64,000 bases of DNA from Nereocystis luetkeana (GCA_031213475.1 JARUPZ010000002.1:17228079-17292078); one strand, 5' to 3'; counted from the stretch's first letter, positions 11,401-23,000 are shown. Made by a program: numbers and translations. Notes: generated by a model from the letters alone, not told the origin.

Positions 11401-12335
11401 TTTTACGGTTTCAAGTTAACCGCACCGTTAAATAACCGATCTAACGGTTTTTGGCACCGTATCTTGACGCACACGGTGCGGTGCGGTTTTAAGAAATCAA
11501 GAATCTTACGGTGCAGTTCGGTACGGTTTTCAGATATTGTGAATCCTACGACGCGGTTCGGTTCTGTGATATATCCTACGGTTTTCGGTTCGGGCAGTTT
11601 TAAAATATCGTAAATGCTACGGTGCGGTCCGGTGCGGTTTTCAGATGTCGGGAACCCTACGGTGCGGTTCGGTTATATTTGAAATCCTACCGTGCGGTTC
11701 GGTGCGGTTTTCCTAACTCGTAAAACCTACGGTGCGGTACGGTGCGGTTTTCAAGAGGCAAATATCCTACGGGTGCGGTGCGGTTAACCGCACCGAACCG
11801 CACCGAACCGATAGGAAAAACCGCACCGTAAAGAACCCTGATTTTTTGTGACCACAGGCAGGATTTCAGGGAAGCGAGCTTCGTACGGGTACGATCGTAC
11901 CCGGTATTAACTCTTTTAGAACTGCAGTCCCGTTTCTGGGACAATTCAGTCAAATTCCAAGTAGTTTGTCTCCAAAACGGGACTGCAGTCTTAAAAGGTT
12001 GGGAAAACATAATCATCATCGTAGTCTGGAATACCCCACGTACTGCATATAATATGATATGAGTACGTACATACACACTCCTAGATGAATATCAGTTCGC
12101 AGAGCGTTTCGACAACTTCCTTCTTCCTCATCGGTGGTCCCACTGCAACAGCAGCACGCACCTCGGGCTTGAACTTCTTATCGTTCGAAAACATCATGTG
12201 GACCGCGCCGATGCTCGCCAGCTTGACCTTTCTCCAGATGTTCTCTGCGGCGGCGCTCCCACTGTTGACAGCGTAGGTGGCCACGCCGAAGGCGACGCAC
12301 ACCATGATCACAGTCGATAGCCGCACTTCCGACAT
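2388..12335 (-). CDS. Histidine phosphatase (phosphoglycerate-mutase-like) protein, membrane-anchored, 3' end not found
   Basis: Minus-strand gene in six exons: 12162-12335, 5944-6030, 5154-5285, 4414-4470, 2872-3027 and 2388-2466. All junctions keep phase, giving 228 residues plus one base. The RHGESEWN motif (exon 2) carries the phospho-accepting histidine of the histidine phosphatase superfamily; DSPLSNTGIQQ (exon 3) is the usual following block, then VTSNLRRAIAT (exon 5) and LQEMTFNVDGISLL (exon 6). Exon 1 starts MSEVRLSTVIMVC and contains one hydrophobic segment (about residues 8-24), suggesting a membrane-anchored enzyme. Its donor (gtgcgt) leaves phase 0, matching exon 2; this 6.1 kb join is the least certain. 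The second catalytic histidine is expected in the missing C-terminal exons. The substrate cannot be told from sequence: metabolite or protein phosphatase activity are both possible. The F-box gene starts divergently about 0.7 kb away. Confidence 0.8.
2716..2845 (-). repeat. Family A element, truncated
   Basis: The only clear minus-oriented family A copy. It abuts the C-rich tract at 2820-2845 and is cut after about 130 bases. It lies within the GC-AG intron of the phosphatase gene, some 26 bases from the GC donor. Confidence 0.75.
2872..3027 (-). CDS. Phosphatase exon 5, with a GC splice donor
   Basis: The exon has 52 codons, including VLVTSNLRRAIATG and MIALWDRL, which match the substrate-pocket helix region of histidine phosphatases (arginine pair RR). 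The 3' boundary reads CTGCAG|gcaaga, a classic GC-AG donor context. No GT donor is available nearby, and joining at the GC site gives SALQ-EMTFNVDG in phase. Confidence 0.85.
3056..3800 (+). repeat. Diverged family A fragments in a tandem duplication
   Basis: A G14 tract followed by the family core is at 3060-3105. Two diverged relatives at 3133-3260 and 3640-3770 share the segment from CGTACTC through ATTTGACCAT to GGAGCACC and continue similarly, showing a local duplication at about 500-base spacing. Confidence 0.6.
3803..4045 (+). repeat. Family A element, about 220 bases, with palindromic insertion
   Basis: A G18 tract is followed by the core GCATGGCCGTAGTCATATGA and the body as far as CCGCTTGTGA. 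Compared with other copies, eleven bases plus a repeated TAC are inserted at 4016-4029. Confidence 0.8.
4050..4187 (+). repeat. Family A element, short copy
   Basis: A G14 tract and a second G9 tract are followed by the core; the copy stops after GAGCACGTCGGGTT, about 85 bases from the G tract. Confidence 0.8.
4414..4470 (-). CDS. Phosphatase exon 4
   Basis: A 19-codon exon (TQELIRFLQKSPDTFSGTE) with acceptor ggacag|ACC and donor GAG|gtgaaa, phase 0 on both sides. It extends the helix after GIQQ. Confidence 0.8.
4795..5085 (+). repeat. CAN-type microsatellite (CACCAG/CAACTA)
   Basis: About 290 bases of CAN trinucleotides including eight tandem CACCAG-type hexamers. It lies in the intron after the DSPLSNTG exon. 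It creates long but spurious open frames (His/Gln, Pro/Ala/Thr, Val/Gly) on both strands. Confidence 0.9.
5154..5285 (-). CDS. Phosphatase exon 3
   Basis: The exon has 44 codons, phase 0 at both ends. Acceptor acacag|GTG and donor CAG|gtgact. It continues the motif as VFNRGFGPMFL and ends in DSPLSNTGIQQ, the conserved block that follows the catalytic strand in this family. The downstream intron contains the large CAN-type microsatellite. Confidence 0.9.
5352..5412 (+). repeat. GA microsatellite
   Basis: A run of GAGAGA with few interruptions. Confidence 0.85.
5652..5935 (+). mobile_element. Family B GATC-rich MITE at a splice donor
   Basis: Starts CACTCATCGGACAGATCATC and ends GATGATCTGTTCGTGGTGTG. 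The right end lies nine bases inside the intron that begins at 5943, immediately after the RHGE exon. Confidence 0.7.
5944..6030 (-). CDS. Phosphatase exon 2 with the RHGE catalytic motif
   Basis: The exon is 29 codons long. The acceptor is a pyrimidine-rich tract ending ctcag and the donor is GAG|gtgagg. It encodes the beta strand VIFLRHGESEWNE. R and H of RHGE are the phosphate-binding arginine and nucleophilic histidine of the superfamily. A GATC-family MITE begins about nine bases into the following intron. Confidence 0.9.
6605..6725 (+). repeat. Dispersed repeat, copy 1
   Basis: It begins ATCAGCCGTCTATGTACGAG and shares GGCAGGCACCCAGCAGCAGT and AGTATGTACGGGGTAGG with 30625-30745. Confidence 0.75.
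8730..9210. mobile_element. Family C MITE with long terminal inverted repeats
   Basis: The left arm (ACGGTCAAAAACACC ... CACCGGTAGACTCCTCAGGA ... TTTCCGAGAGCTTTCTTGAG) is the inverse of the right arm (CTCAAGAAAGTTATCGGAAA ... TGAGGAGTCTACCGGTGTTC). Outer ends both read inward as TATGGGAAA. There is no coding capacity. It lies in phosphatase intron 1. Confidence 0.8.
9975..10400 (+). repeat. Tandem GGTGCGGTTCGGTGCGGTTT repeat, block 1
   Basis: About ten units of some 40-45 bases, each with TACGGTGCGGTTCGGTGCGG followed by a variable A/T-rich spacer (AAAATCGGAAATC or AGATATTGTGAAT). In phosphatase intron 1. Confidence 0.85.
10420..10605 (+). repeat. Two 82-base direct repeats
   Basis: CTCTACGGTGCA then GTACAAAACCGCGGTTTCGT and CCCAGGCTTTTTATCGGGGC occur twice. 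Confidence 0.8.
10615..11050 (+). repeat. CTG/GCA-rich low-complexity region
   Basis: CTGCTG, GCAAGC and TGCTGC runs at 10617-10765 and 10925-11050 flank a 150-base more complex stretch. Several overlapping open frames here are Cys/Ala/Leu-rich and not credible genes. Confidence 0.6.
11290..11835 (+). repeat. Tandem GGTGCGGTTCGGTGCGGTTT repeat, block 2
   Basis: About seven units like block 1, ending at 11780-11835 in an inverted run of GCACCGAACCGCACCGAACC. Together with block 1 it brackets the 10.4-11.3 kb segment. Confidence 0.8.
12162..12335 (-). CDS. Phosphatase exon 1, N-terminal membrane segment
   Basis: This exon encodes 58 residues from an ATG at 12335. The reading frame continues openly past the donor to a stop at 12081, so an alternative reading is an 84-residue single-exon membrane protein. 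I prefer the spliced reading: FKPE at the exon end joins in phase to IDSGKVRVDPTSKRKRV just before the RHGE motif, and a charged linker there makes structural sense. The hydrophobic stretch STVIMVCVAFGVATYAV is followed by a basic region, WRKVK. Confidence 0.6.
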
Positions 12336-13070
12336 GTCCTGAGCACGAATCTGATTACTCGAGGGACCTCTCTGACTCTTCACGATCGTGTCTCGTCCGA
12401 GCCTGCTACACTAGAACGCTGCGGTGTGCACGTGGATGATGGGTTTCGTGACGGAATCGGAGAGTCCCAAAAGGAACCAGCAAGCTTTGTTCTTGTTCGC
12501 TGGGGTTTCTCTGTTCCTCTTGCCTCCGTTTGGATCGCACAGGAGGGACGCGAACTAGAACGGACACCACTGGATCTCAAGTAGTATAGACTTGCCAACT
12601 GTTGTAGGAGAGGTGCTACGATCGGCTGCTGCTTGGCCGTCGTTTTGCTTTTGTTCTGTCCGCTTGAAGCTTGCAAAACGACAAAACGACGACCGAGCCG
12701 GGTCTCCGAAAGTGCGCTACGAGATATCGAAGGCATTAGTTTTACCACGCCAAGACGTACGTAAGGCTATGTGAGCGTGGTGGAACGGCAAAAATCAACC
12801 TTACCGTGACGGGCGATGAATACTAGATCAGGGAAATAGCCTGGTGTGATAACAACCGGTACGCACCTGAAAGACGATATTAATTAAAGCACGGCTACAA
12901 CAGTTGCAAACATCTCGCACTCTCAGCAGGTCTGCTTGTGCCTTCCGACGTGTAACCCCGGACTTCCATATGAGTCATGCCTACTGAAGCCTTGTGAAAC
13001 CTCGTTGACAAATCAATTCTTGCGATGCAAGATGCATTGTGCTCAAGACTTGGATCTACTCGCAGCTCAC
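12336..13070. promoter_or_regulatory. Divergent intergenic region between phosphatase and F-box genes
   Basis: These 735 bases lie between the two divergent start codons and contain no repeat family found elsewhere in the window. By position they hold both promoters and 5' untranslated regions. No TATA box could be assigned with confidence. Two earlier in-frame ATGs for the F-box gene lie here (12936, 13032). Confidence 0.4.
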
Positions 13071-13625
13071 ATGAGCGATGCAGAGGACTCCGACCAGGTG
13101 TCCTCCACCCCTGCACCGTTGTGCTTCCTCTTCGATGGCTGTCTCGAGCAAGTTCTACGGTGGCTGCCGATACAGCATGCTCTTCGTACCGCCCGAACGT
13201 CCAAAGCGTTTGAGAGAGCTTCGGCTGCTTCGATAAAAGGCGTTGGATGGGATGCTCCTCCGGCTGCTGCTGCCACGGCTGCTACTGCTGTTGCTACTGC
13301 TACTGCTACACCGTTCGGAGTGTATGGCCGAATCGACGGCGCTTTGGATGCAATACAAGGAGAAGAAGGAGAAACGGTCCTGCATTGCGGGCTCGGAACA
13401 CCCTGTCTCGATCTTCGGGCGGCTGGGGATGCCGTGGATTGTGCAGCTCTTGTACATTTGCTTCAAATTGCATTCAAATCGCATGTGTCGGCCAATCGGG
13501 TCGCCAACGCCACCGGGGCGGGTCCACCCTCGGGAAGTCCAAGAGTGCCCAAGGAGCTCGGGAGCAACCACGTGCTGCCCGTGCTGAAAGGGCTTGCCGT
13601 ACACAGTCTAGCAATCAGGACGAAG
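13071..13625 (+). CDS. F-box gene exon 1
   Basis: The exon holds 185 codons, ending AAG|gtgagc in phase 0. The acidic start is followed by the F-box-like segment (about residues 15-50), a short alanine/threonine run and a region with leucine-repeat character (CLDLRAAGDAVDCAALVHL). The sequence from 12936 to 13070 is open in the same frame but has untranslated-region character. Confidence 0.75.
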
Positions 13626-16600
13626 GTGAGCGATGTTCAAAGTTCAGATCCACGTACATATATACCCGGTACTACTGGTTTAATAATATTAATATTAATA
13701 GTATTAATAGGACCAAAGGAAAGAAGTCCTCCGGAGCTTGCTTGCTTCCCCCTTCGTCCTGAGTGTGCCTCGTTGCCGCTGGAAGTTAAGCTCGCGCCTC
13801 TCGCTGCATGCTGCGAGGGTGGCCACGGTGAAGCGTCTACATGCGACACCACTGCTGCCTCGCCATCGGTTTCTGGCCGGACAACTGAGAACTGGCAACC
13901 GGCAACCTCTCGGGCAGCTTTTGGTTCAAATTAGTATTATAAATAATACGTCGTGAGTATTGTGTTCGCTGTAAAAAGTACGCACACACACGATTGTTCA
14001 CACGAACTAACGTACGTACGAGGATGGCAAATAACTCCGCACTCAATCCGGCAAATTTGCGACAGCTCACGCAGACTTTAATTGCGCGCCGCGCAATGTA
14101 TATAAAACCCCTGTTCTGGCAGGCACTGGAGCAATGTATGGTCACTCCCATTGACTAGAGCCAATTTTTATGAGAATCCTCGGCAGATATCGATCGACAT
14201 AACCAACGACACCGCCATGAAATCTGAACGCGATGCGCTGGTTAAGGTCTCCGACCCACCCTAGTGTCACAGTGCTCACAACTCGGTCGGTGATATGTGA
14301 CATGGGCTGACCAGGCGTCTAATAAAAAATTATTTTGGCGCTGGTTTGTAGAAGACAGACGACAAAAAATCTCGACCCCTCTCCGATGGCAAGAAATCGA
14401 CCATGCTTCAGGTTTGACATCGATCGACAAACCCAACGATTGCGCCACGAACTCTGAATGAAGCGCGCTGATTAGAGGCTCCGACCCGCACTGGTATCAC
14501 ACTTCTCACACTCCGGTCGGTGATATGTGGCGTGGGTGGGCCAGGCGTCTACTAAAAACATATTTGGCAGCCGGTGTGTAGAAAACAGACGACGAAAACT
14601 CTCGATTCCTCTCCGTTGGCACAAAACAGAACTTTTTGAAAGTTTTGACGAAGAGCGTAGGACGCCGCGGCCAACTTCTCGCCCCCTAGACCACGGATGG
14701 CAATGATACCTGCGAGGCCATCATTTTCACTCACTGGCCTTGCCCGGTACGAAGCTCGTTGACCGTGGGTGGAATACATGTCGAGATCGAAGGTCAATCG
14801 TCGCGTCTACTGTGGGTGTGCGAGCTGCGAGCTGTGCCTTTCTTCACTTTGTGTGCGGCGTGATTTCGCGTGGTTCCCGTCGTTCCCGTTAATACAGCGA
14901 TTTTATGGGAAGATGGCTCCCGTCGTTCGCGTTATTTCAGCCATTTGATTGGAAGATAGCTGGCGTCAACTGCCCCGTGTTATTTTACACTTGCCATTCA
15001 ATCCCTACGTCGCAACAGCGGCAGCAGCTGCCTGGTGCAAAACACATTAAAAAATAGAGCGCCGGCGGCTTTCGGCACTGCCGTCGGCACCGGCACCGTC
15101 AATGGCGATGGGTTTTTGATGCACCATGAGTTGCAGGAGACCCCTCAGCTCTCTTTATCCCTCTCTTAGCGCGTGGTCCCACGGGGGAAATGGTACCCCG
15201 TAGCAAACAAGCCTTCCATAAACATGGAACCCAAATAGTCGCATGGTTGGCACCCCTGGAACAAACTATAATATCTGCTTTTAGACAACTAATACCCGCC
15301 TGGTGACTTACAGTCATCCAATCCACAGGCCTACACATCACACCAACAAATACCTGGCACCAGGTACCTGGTACGCACGAGTACTATTGATACGAGCGCT
15401 TACCGAATGTGACGGCCATGGAATTTATGTTAGACGGCCACGAAACAACCGGAACTTACGACCAAGAGGGCGGTGAGGACCCCCCCGCGCGGTCCTGTGG
15501 GGAACGGTAGCGCACAAGCAGCTCTGCGATCAGCGATTACTGGGGGCGCCCCCCTGCGACAGTACGGGGCCTGACCCGGGGTCAGAGCCAACGCCTGGAG
15601 GGTAGAGGCTGACCAAACTGCTGAATACCAGCACAGGCTTGACTAATTTTTTAACACTTGAAAAAATTACCGCGCACAGATTCCAAGGAGTTTCCCCCCA
15701 AAGACCTGGGTGCGATTGTAAAGGGGTCAACCCCGGTGTCGCGGGCGCACTGCTTGCGGCAGGCAGCCTGCGAGTGGACGACGTCTGGAAATGTTCCGAA
15801 CAGTACCTCCTGGATGACGAAGGACACAATGGCCATGATGGCGGGAGGTCTTGTAGATAACAAAGGGAAGCTGAGCGTGTGCAAGAATTAGAGGTGTCCG
15901 GACAGACGCAGATTTTCTCCCGCAGTCCGCAGCAGATGCAGAGTGATCAGAGTATATGGCGGCGAGGCACGAGTCCGTGAAAGTTGAGTGAGACGGTCCC
16001 AATTTTTCAAATTATATGCGGTTTGTACGTAGCCAAACCTAGCCTGCCATACATATTATTAACCTCGCGATAGTCGTCGGGGAAATGCGACGCGCTGTGG
16101 TTGAAATGCTCGCTCTCAGTGGGTGTTTCTGCAGCAGCAACAATGCCGGCCACCCGGGAGTAATATGATAGATGGACAGGCAGGCAGGCAGGCAGGCAGG
16201 CAGCCCGACTGTCTGACGGACCGATATACTGACTGACAGTCAGACGGACAAGCAAACAGGCAGACACACAGACATACAGGCACAGAGACAAACATACAGG
16301 CAGACAGACAGAAAGGCGGATAAACAGACCGACCGAAAGACAGGCAGACAGACGGAGAGACAGACAGGTAGGCAGACAGGCAGGCAGACCGGCAGACAGG
16401 CAGGCAGACGGATGGACAGACGACAGTCAGGCAGGCAGACAGGCAGACGGAGAGACAGACAGACAGACAGACAGACAGAGAGACAGGCAGACAGACAGGC
16501 AGACTTACAGACGGACACGCAGGCAGACAGGCCGGCATGCAGACGGACACGCAGACAGCCCCACTGTACATACAGGCAAGCGAACAGATAGCCGACAACA

Positions 16601-17036
16601 CGCGTGGACCTTCAGTTCTTTTGGTTCTATTTGGCCGCACATTTTCGTCGTTTTGGGTTCCCACCCGCTGGCACGCGATCAGCCCTCCCGTCCCGTCCCC
16701 TTCCCTGCATCGTCGCCGCCGACACCTACCCTTCTTACGCCTTGATCTGTCGATGACCCTCCCCCACTCGCTCACCAGGGCGTACTTGAAGCTCTTGAGC
16801 ATTCCGGCGAGGAGCTTGAGGTCCTTGATCTCGCTGGCTGCCGCCATCTCGCGGCCCCGAAGGTCTTCGGTTCGATACGGCGGTGGTGCAAGCGGCTCGT
16901 CTTCTTGGACCTGTCCGGACTGTCCTCGAGGACTTTCCCCACCATGGGGCTTCGGGGTGGCGGAGACTACTCCGTCAGTGTGAGAGGCTGGTGGTGGTGG
17001 TGGTGGTGGTGGTGGTGATGTTGGTGGTGGTGGTGG

Positions 17037-17067
<31 letters not shown>

Positions 17068-20000
17068 GGTGGTGGTGGTGGGAGTGCTTCTGGTTGCGTT
17101 GCGCGCGCGCGGCGCTCTCCGAGTTGTTGCTCACCCGGCCGGAGTATTGCTGTCCACGCGAGAATTTGGTTGATCCAGTTATTAATAGTTAGTTTGTAGA
17201 TTGGTCGGTTCGGTTTTGGTTCGGTTGGGTTTGTGTTCCGTTGGTTGGTTGGTTTGTTGGTTGATTGCTTCCTGCGTTCGTAATTACGCCGCGTTGGTGT
17301 AGGGTTGGCTCGGACGCGTGTCTGTGCCTTGTTGGGACGTCGCACGTTTTATCCCACCCCCCACCCCCGCCTCATGACTTTCGTTATTTAACGAGGCGTG
17401 TTTTTCGCGGCTGCTGAAAAACCCAGTTTCGCGCCGCGTGGCTGCTGGTCGCCCATTTCAGCTGCACCTCGGCATATGTCATAGGCTGCTCCTGACAATG
17501 AATCAATCGCAAGAACTTTTCGCTTAAAATGTGACCGCACAGGAGGAGACGAAGGACCCTGAAGACCGCGAGCTGGCGTGGCTCCTCGAGGTGGTCGGGG
17601 GCGGGCTGGTATCGTTACGGCTAGGCGATAGCAGCTTCTTGGCTGACGGGGTCGTGAGAGCCATCGCCACCTTCTGCACTGCGCTGCGCGAGTTGGACAT
17701 CGGGTGAGCGCAGTTCGGGACCGCAAGCTGACGAACTTTCAGATACGTAGCACTATTCGCGTGTGCACAGTGGTATCTCTCTTTGCCCGTTTTTTACACG
17801 TGCGAGTGCAAGTCCAGGTGCTCAATGAGCGGCACAGGGAATAAAAAAAAGCAAATAAGCGCTCTTTTACCCCGTGTCCCTGGCAAGAGACTACAGCACG
17901 GCGCGGCACGCTTTGCTTTACCGTCTTTTCGTCAAACATGAATATTGATATCGATTATTCATACGACTGTTAATTATTTTTTCGCTCCATTTCCCTCAAA
18001 AACCACATGTTGCTCTTCTTGACCGGGCTTTAAGATGGGTGGAGGGCTTTGCTTCAGGATGATGGGAGGGGAGAGGGGAAGGATTGTCTTCGACGACCTC
18101 GGCAGATCGCGCCCCCTGTCGCGTGTGTGAATTCCTGCGGTGTAAGACTCGCCCGAGGCAGCCCTGGCGGTTTTTGGAGCAGCGACCCCCCGGCATGCCT
18201 CTTGGGGCTATGCTGGACGCCGTTTTTTCCCCCTCACATATTCCTTATTCCCTTTAGAATTACACCCTCCTTTTTCAGGTGGCAAATCGCTTGGAATTTT
18301 ACTTTTGCAGTGTAGTAAAAAAGTTGAGAGCGTCCTACTGATAGATAGGGGCAACGCTATCGCTTCTCTTTTTGGTTCCTCCGTCGCGATCGCCGTCGCC
18401 GCCCCCCCCCCCCCCCCCCCGACGGTTTTTGTGCAGTGATCGGTTAGCCCGCGCTGACCCTCAACCTGCGTGCGCTCACGCGGCGTGCGTGCGCACTACT
18501 GTACGCTCGCATGCATTCACACTCGCCCGCGGGGAGATGCGGGCGGACTTCGCGATATTTTCTACGAGCGAGTGCGTGCGTGCGTGCGGTCAGTTGCGTG
18601 CGTGCGTGCGAACATTCGCTCGGTCGGTCGGTCGGTCGGTCGGTCGGTCGGTCGCGGCGCCTGTGTGTCTGTGCATCTGTCTTCCCGCGCGCCCCGGCCC
18701 TTGCCGCCGCCCTTGCCGCTCAACTCCCTCCACCCTTCCGCTCCCGCTCCCGCTCCCGCTCCCGTCTTGCCCCCCTCCCCCCTCCCGCCTCCCCTCTGGG
18801 TACCCCCCTCCCCCCCTGAGTATCGGCCTCCCCCTCCCCTCCTGATTATCCACCCCCCCCTGCTGATTTTCGGCCTCCGTGCTCGCTTTCTTATTTTGGG
18901 TGCGGACACCCTGCTCTACGCGCGAAAAATGAAAAAAAAATGAAAACATCGAAGGACCGAGTCTAGGTGTTCGCTGACGAACATTTTGGAGGACACTCTG
19001 GTGACCCTTTCCACGGCACAGTGCGCGCGGTCCCTGGTCTATCTGGGCATTCGGAATCGTCGCTGCCCTGGCGATTTGGACCTCAGCGCGTTGGGTACCC
19101 AAGTGAGAAGTGTGGGAAAAGGGGGGAGGAGGGGGGGGGGATGTTATCATGTCATGCATGGCCGTGGGGTCTATAGGGGGAGGGAGGTGTATTCATGTTC
19201 ATGCATGGCCGTAGGAGATGAGGGGGAGGGGGGAGAGGGTGCACTCATGTCATGCATGGGCGTGGTGTTATGACCATAGGTCCTCGCACCCCTGCGAAGG
19301 GGGGCGGAGTGCGTCGGGTTTCACACCAACCATGGAGGTATTGCTTGCAGGGGGGGTGGGGGGTGGGGGGGGTGTACTCATGTCGAGGAAGGATGAAAAT
19401 AGCGGGGCGCCAAAGCTATGATTGTATATGGTAGACGGGGTGAGTTCTGAGCTCGTCGTGGATATTGACTGACCGGATATCCGAATCTGGATTACTGCCC
19501 AATATCTTATGAAATCCCGTTATAGAGTGTGTTACGTTTTACTTGTCACATGCCTGACCAGTAGGACTGCTTCGTCCAAATGATTTTTGCGGCACTAAGG
19601 GCGTATGTACGCTACGTGCCACCCTTCAATTTGTACTGCTATTACTGGCTTGTACTGGCCGAATCAACCTCAAGTCTTACCGAGCACAGGCCCAAGTCAA
19701 GCTAGGAGTCTTCACAAGCACATCATCCAAGCACTGATCAGTGGCATAGGGTTGGGGTTAGAGTTGGGGTCATGGTTCCGGTCGGTGGATCGGCTTCAAG
19801 CGCCAAGCATACAGTAGTAGTTGCAGTAGTACGGTACTATTACGGGGGACCATATTAAACAGGACCTACGGTCCTCATAAAAAAAAACCTAAACATTTCG
19901 CTATTTTTTACTAACAATATTTGGTCCTATTTACTATGGCCCCCCGTAATAGTAGTACGATTAAAGGGTGGGACGTGGCTTATACACACGACTAGCGGCG

Positions 20001-23000
20001 CACTTAATGTGTTTCCTGCTTCCTTGGGTGCCGCGTATCATCCCCATCAAACCAGGGGCTTTGGGTGAAGGTACAGAGCTCCCCATGAGAGGAACACCCG
20101 GAATGTGTAACGGTACTGTGCCCCCATCTGCCGTGGCATGACTCCTGACACAGGAAATGTACTGTACCCCTTTCTTTCTGCCGTAGCGTGACTTCTGATA
20201 TATAAGATATTGTACCCCCATGCCGAAACATGTACATCCTGCCGTAGCATTTCTACTGAGTCAAAAAGGTACTGTACCCCCTTCTGCCGTAACATGACTG
20301 CTGATATATGAAAGGTACTGCACCCCCCTCCCGTAACAGGAGTCCTGGGATAAAAAAGGTACTGTACCCCCTTCTGCTGAAGCATGACTCCTGATATGAA
20401 AAAGGTACTGCACCCCCCCCCTGTCGTAGCATGGCTCCTGAGATAAAAAGGTACTGTATCCCCCCTGTTGCGGCATGACTCCTGAGATAAAAACGGTATT
20501 GTACCCTCTTCTGCTGTAGCATGACTCCCGAGATATTAAAAAGGTACACTACCCCCCTGCCGAAACATGAATCCGCAAACGAACAAACGCTTGTTTTGTT
20601 TCCTCTGTTTCTTGCGTCGTCCCGCGTGTTTTTCTCTGGCGCTGACCGTTTTCCCACTTTGTTGTTGTGGAAAACGGGTCGGTGAGAGAATATCGTACGT
20701 CAGACGCTATTCTACCGGTTTTGTTTTCGTTTGCAGGCTTCAGGGTTAGGGTTATGGAGGTGAACATCACCCCCCCCCCAAAAAAGAAGAAGAAGAAGAA
20801 GAAAACGCGGAATAAAACTGAAACCAGTATATGGTGTCTGACCTGCTAGTGTTTTTTTACAGACTGGTGTCGACAAGTAGTTTCGCCCTTGTCTGTGGGT
20901 AGTGTTTTTTCTCTGTATTTTTGTATTTTTGGTTCGGCCAGTTGCGACGTTCGCGCTTTTTTTGTTTGCCCCTATTTCCCCCCCCCCCGGGCAAAACACG
21001 TTTTTTGTTTTTTGCTTTCCTTTATTTATTTTTTTGCGTACGAGGTTGTGTTTTTGTGCCTGTGCCCCTCTCCATAAATCTGGAAGACGATATGAAGCAA
21101 GAAGAGGGAAAATAGAAAAGCGGCGCAACACTATATACAAAGGGCTGGGAAAAATTAAATCCCGACAACCATTTGTTTTTTCGAGACGATATGCACAGAT
21201 ACACACCTGCTACTTCGGAGTGTTCAGTATTGGGATAAGTGCCTGCCTTTCCGTCCTAACGACGAAGGAGCCATATTCAGTATATATCAGATCAATGATG
21301 ATCGTGCAGCATACGCAGTTGGCGATAGGCCCTGTTGCTTGCCGTGCTCTGCATCGCTCTCGCACAAGGTGTGCTATTCCACACTAAATATTAGATAAAC
21401 CCCTTGAAAATAAACGGTCGACATCCTAGCTTATACGTAGTGGATTGGTATGATACATCTCTTTGCCGTTTTTTCCCTCTCTGTTTGTCTTTTGTCTCCC
21501 CTCTCCCTCCCCTTCCGGTTTCCTTCAGTTTCCTAACGTGCGGAGGCTGGACTTGGCCGGTCTCCCGAACGTCGGCTTTCAGGTCCTGGAAGGTCTGGCG
21601 GCTACGCTATCGCTGACCCACATCGATCTGTCCAGGTACTGCGTGACGTTAGAAGTAACTTCCCTTTGGGCTACCTTAGCCACCAAGCTATAAATGTCGA
21701 GCAGGTGGGGCCGATGTATTTTATACCTTGCATGAGCTCACGTAGCCGGTAGCACGCTTTGATGGATGGGAGTGTCTCACACAGCTCGCAACACATAAGT
21801 TGAAGTTTCGACGAAAATCCTCGATCTCGCGCAGGTGATGTTTTCGTTTTTTGGAATTACACATTCGCCGGCGGCGCTAGGCTCTTCGCGCCTGCTAGGG
21901 ATAGCAGCCCCGCTTGCTCTGGGGCGTTGCGCAGTGCGGGTTGACCATGCCCCGTGTGGCGCAGTAGTTGGTCAATCACAGCATCGTCAGATAATGCATC
22001 TACGAAGATGAGGGTTGCATTGGTGTACGAGCAGTGTTAGGCTTGCGCTTCCTATCCATTTTTCTCTTTTTTTTTTTTTTTTTTTTTTCTCTTGGGTTTC
22101 AGCTTTTATTTAACGGACACAAAAGAAACACACAATAAGTAGGCTACCATGATTTCCCCCAATTCTGCTGCCTGTGATAACGCTCAAAACAAAGCCCCAA
22201 AACCAGCCCAAATATGCTACTTTTATCAGGGCTCGGCCCTAGTAGCTCCAGCCAGTACGGTAGGTAGTGACTGCGTCAGATACCAGTATACTAGACCCGA
22301 CCTGTTCACTGGTCGCGGCTTCGCAGCGACCCCCCCGGGCTGGTGAGGGGGCCCTGCCGGAAACGCCCCTGGAGGGCCCCGCTGGAGGCAGGTTTTCCCC
22401 CGATTTGGCTTTACTACTACGGTGGACCATAGTAAACAGGACCACATATTGCTGGTAAAAATAACGAAATGTATAGTTTTTTGTGTTGCCGTAGGTCCTC
22501 TTTCATATGGTCCCCCGTAAATAGAGCTAAACTATACCGGGTGTACGTTGGTTCCGGGCCATGTTCTATCAGAGGGATTTGGCCGTGGATTGAGTAGGGA
22601 AAGACGAGAAAAAACGGGGAAAACAGTGTACGGCGGTACAGGAATATGCGGACTGACCGCGCAAGGTTAAACCTGAAGGTGTTACACTCCCAAAAGAAGT
22701 TTTGAAGTTTGCGAGACCGGATCGCGGCTTTTAGATTTTGAAACAATTGTTTGTTCATAAGGTTTGTGTTTTACTCAGATTTTCGGGCGAAAATCCCAAA
22801 GGGATAAAAGGCTCGAGAGAAAAAAGGCTCGAGTTATCGCGATAAATATTGCTGTTCGAGGGGTCTTTGGTCAGATGCTACGATGGCGTTGTGTGCTCCG
22901 TTTCCCGCTGTGTTTTGTTTCAGCCGCTCGCTTCGGCTGTTCCCGAGTGTCTTGTTGATCGGGGGCCGGCACAACCTCCACCCCAGTAGCAGCAGCTGTG

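Noticed and set aside
16116-17345. A 409-codon minus-strand open frame, Cys/Leu/Ser-rich
   Set aside because: It is the translation of the CAGG/CAGA and GGT/GTT microsatellites in an F-box intron.
20108-20575. Regular 46-base repeats resembling a CRISPR array
   Set aside because: Units are contiguous and diverged with no unique spacers, and the genome is eukaryotic; it is a minisatellite.
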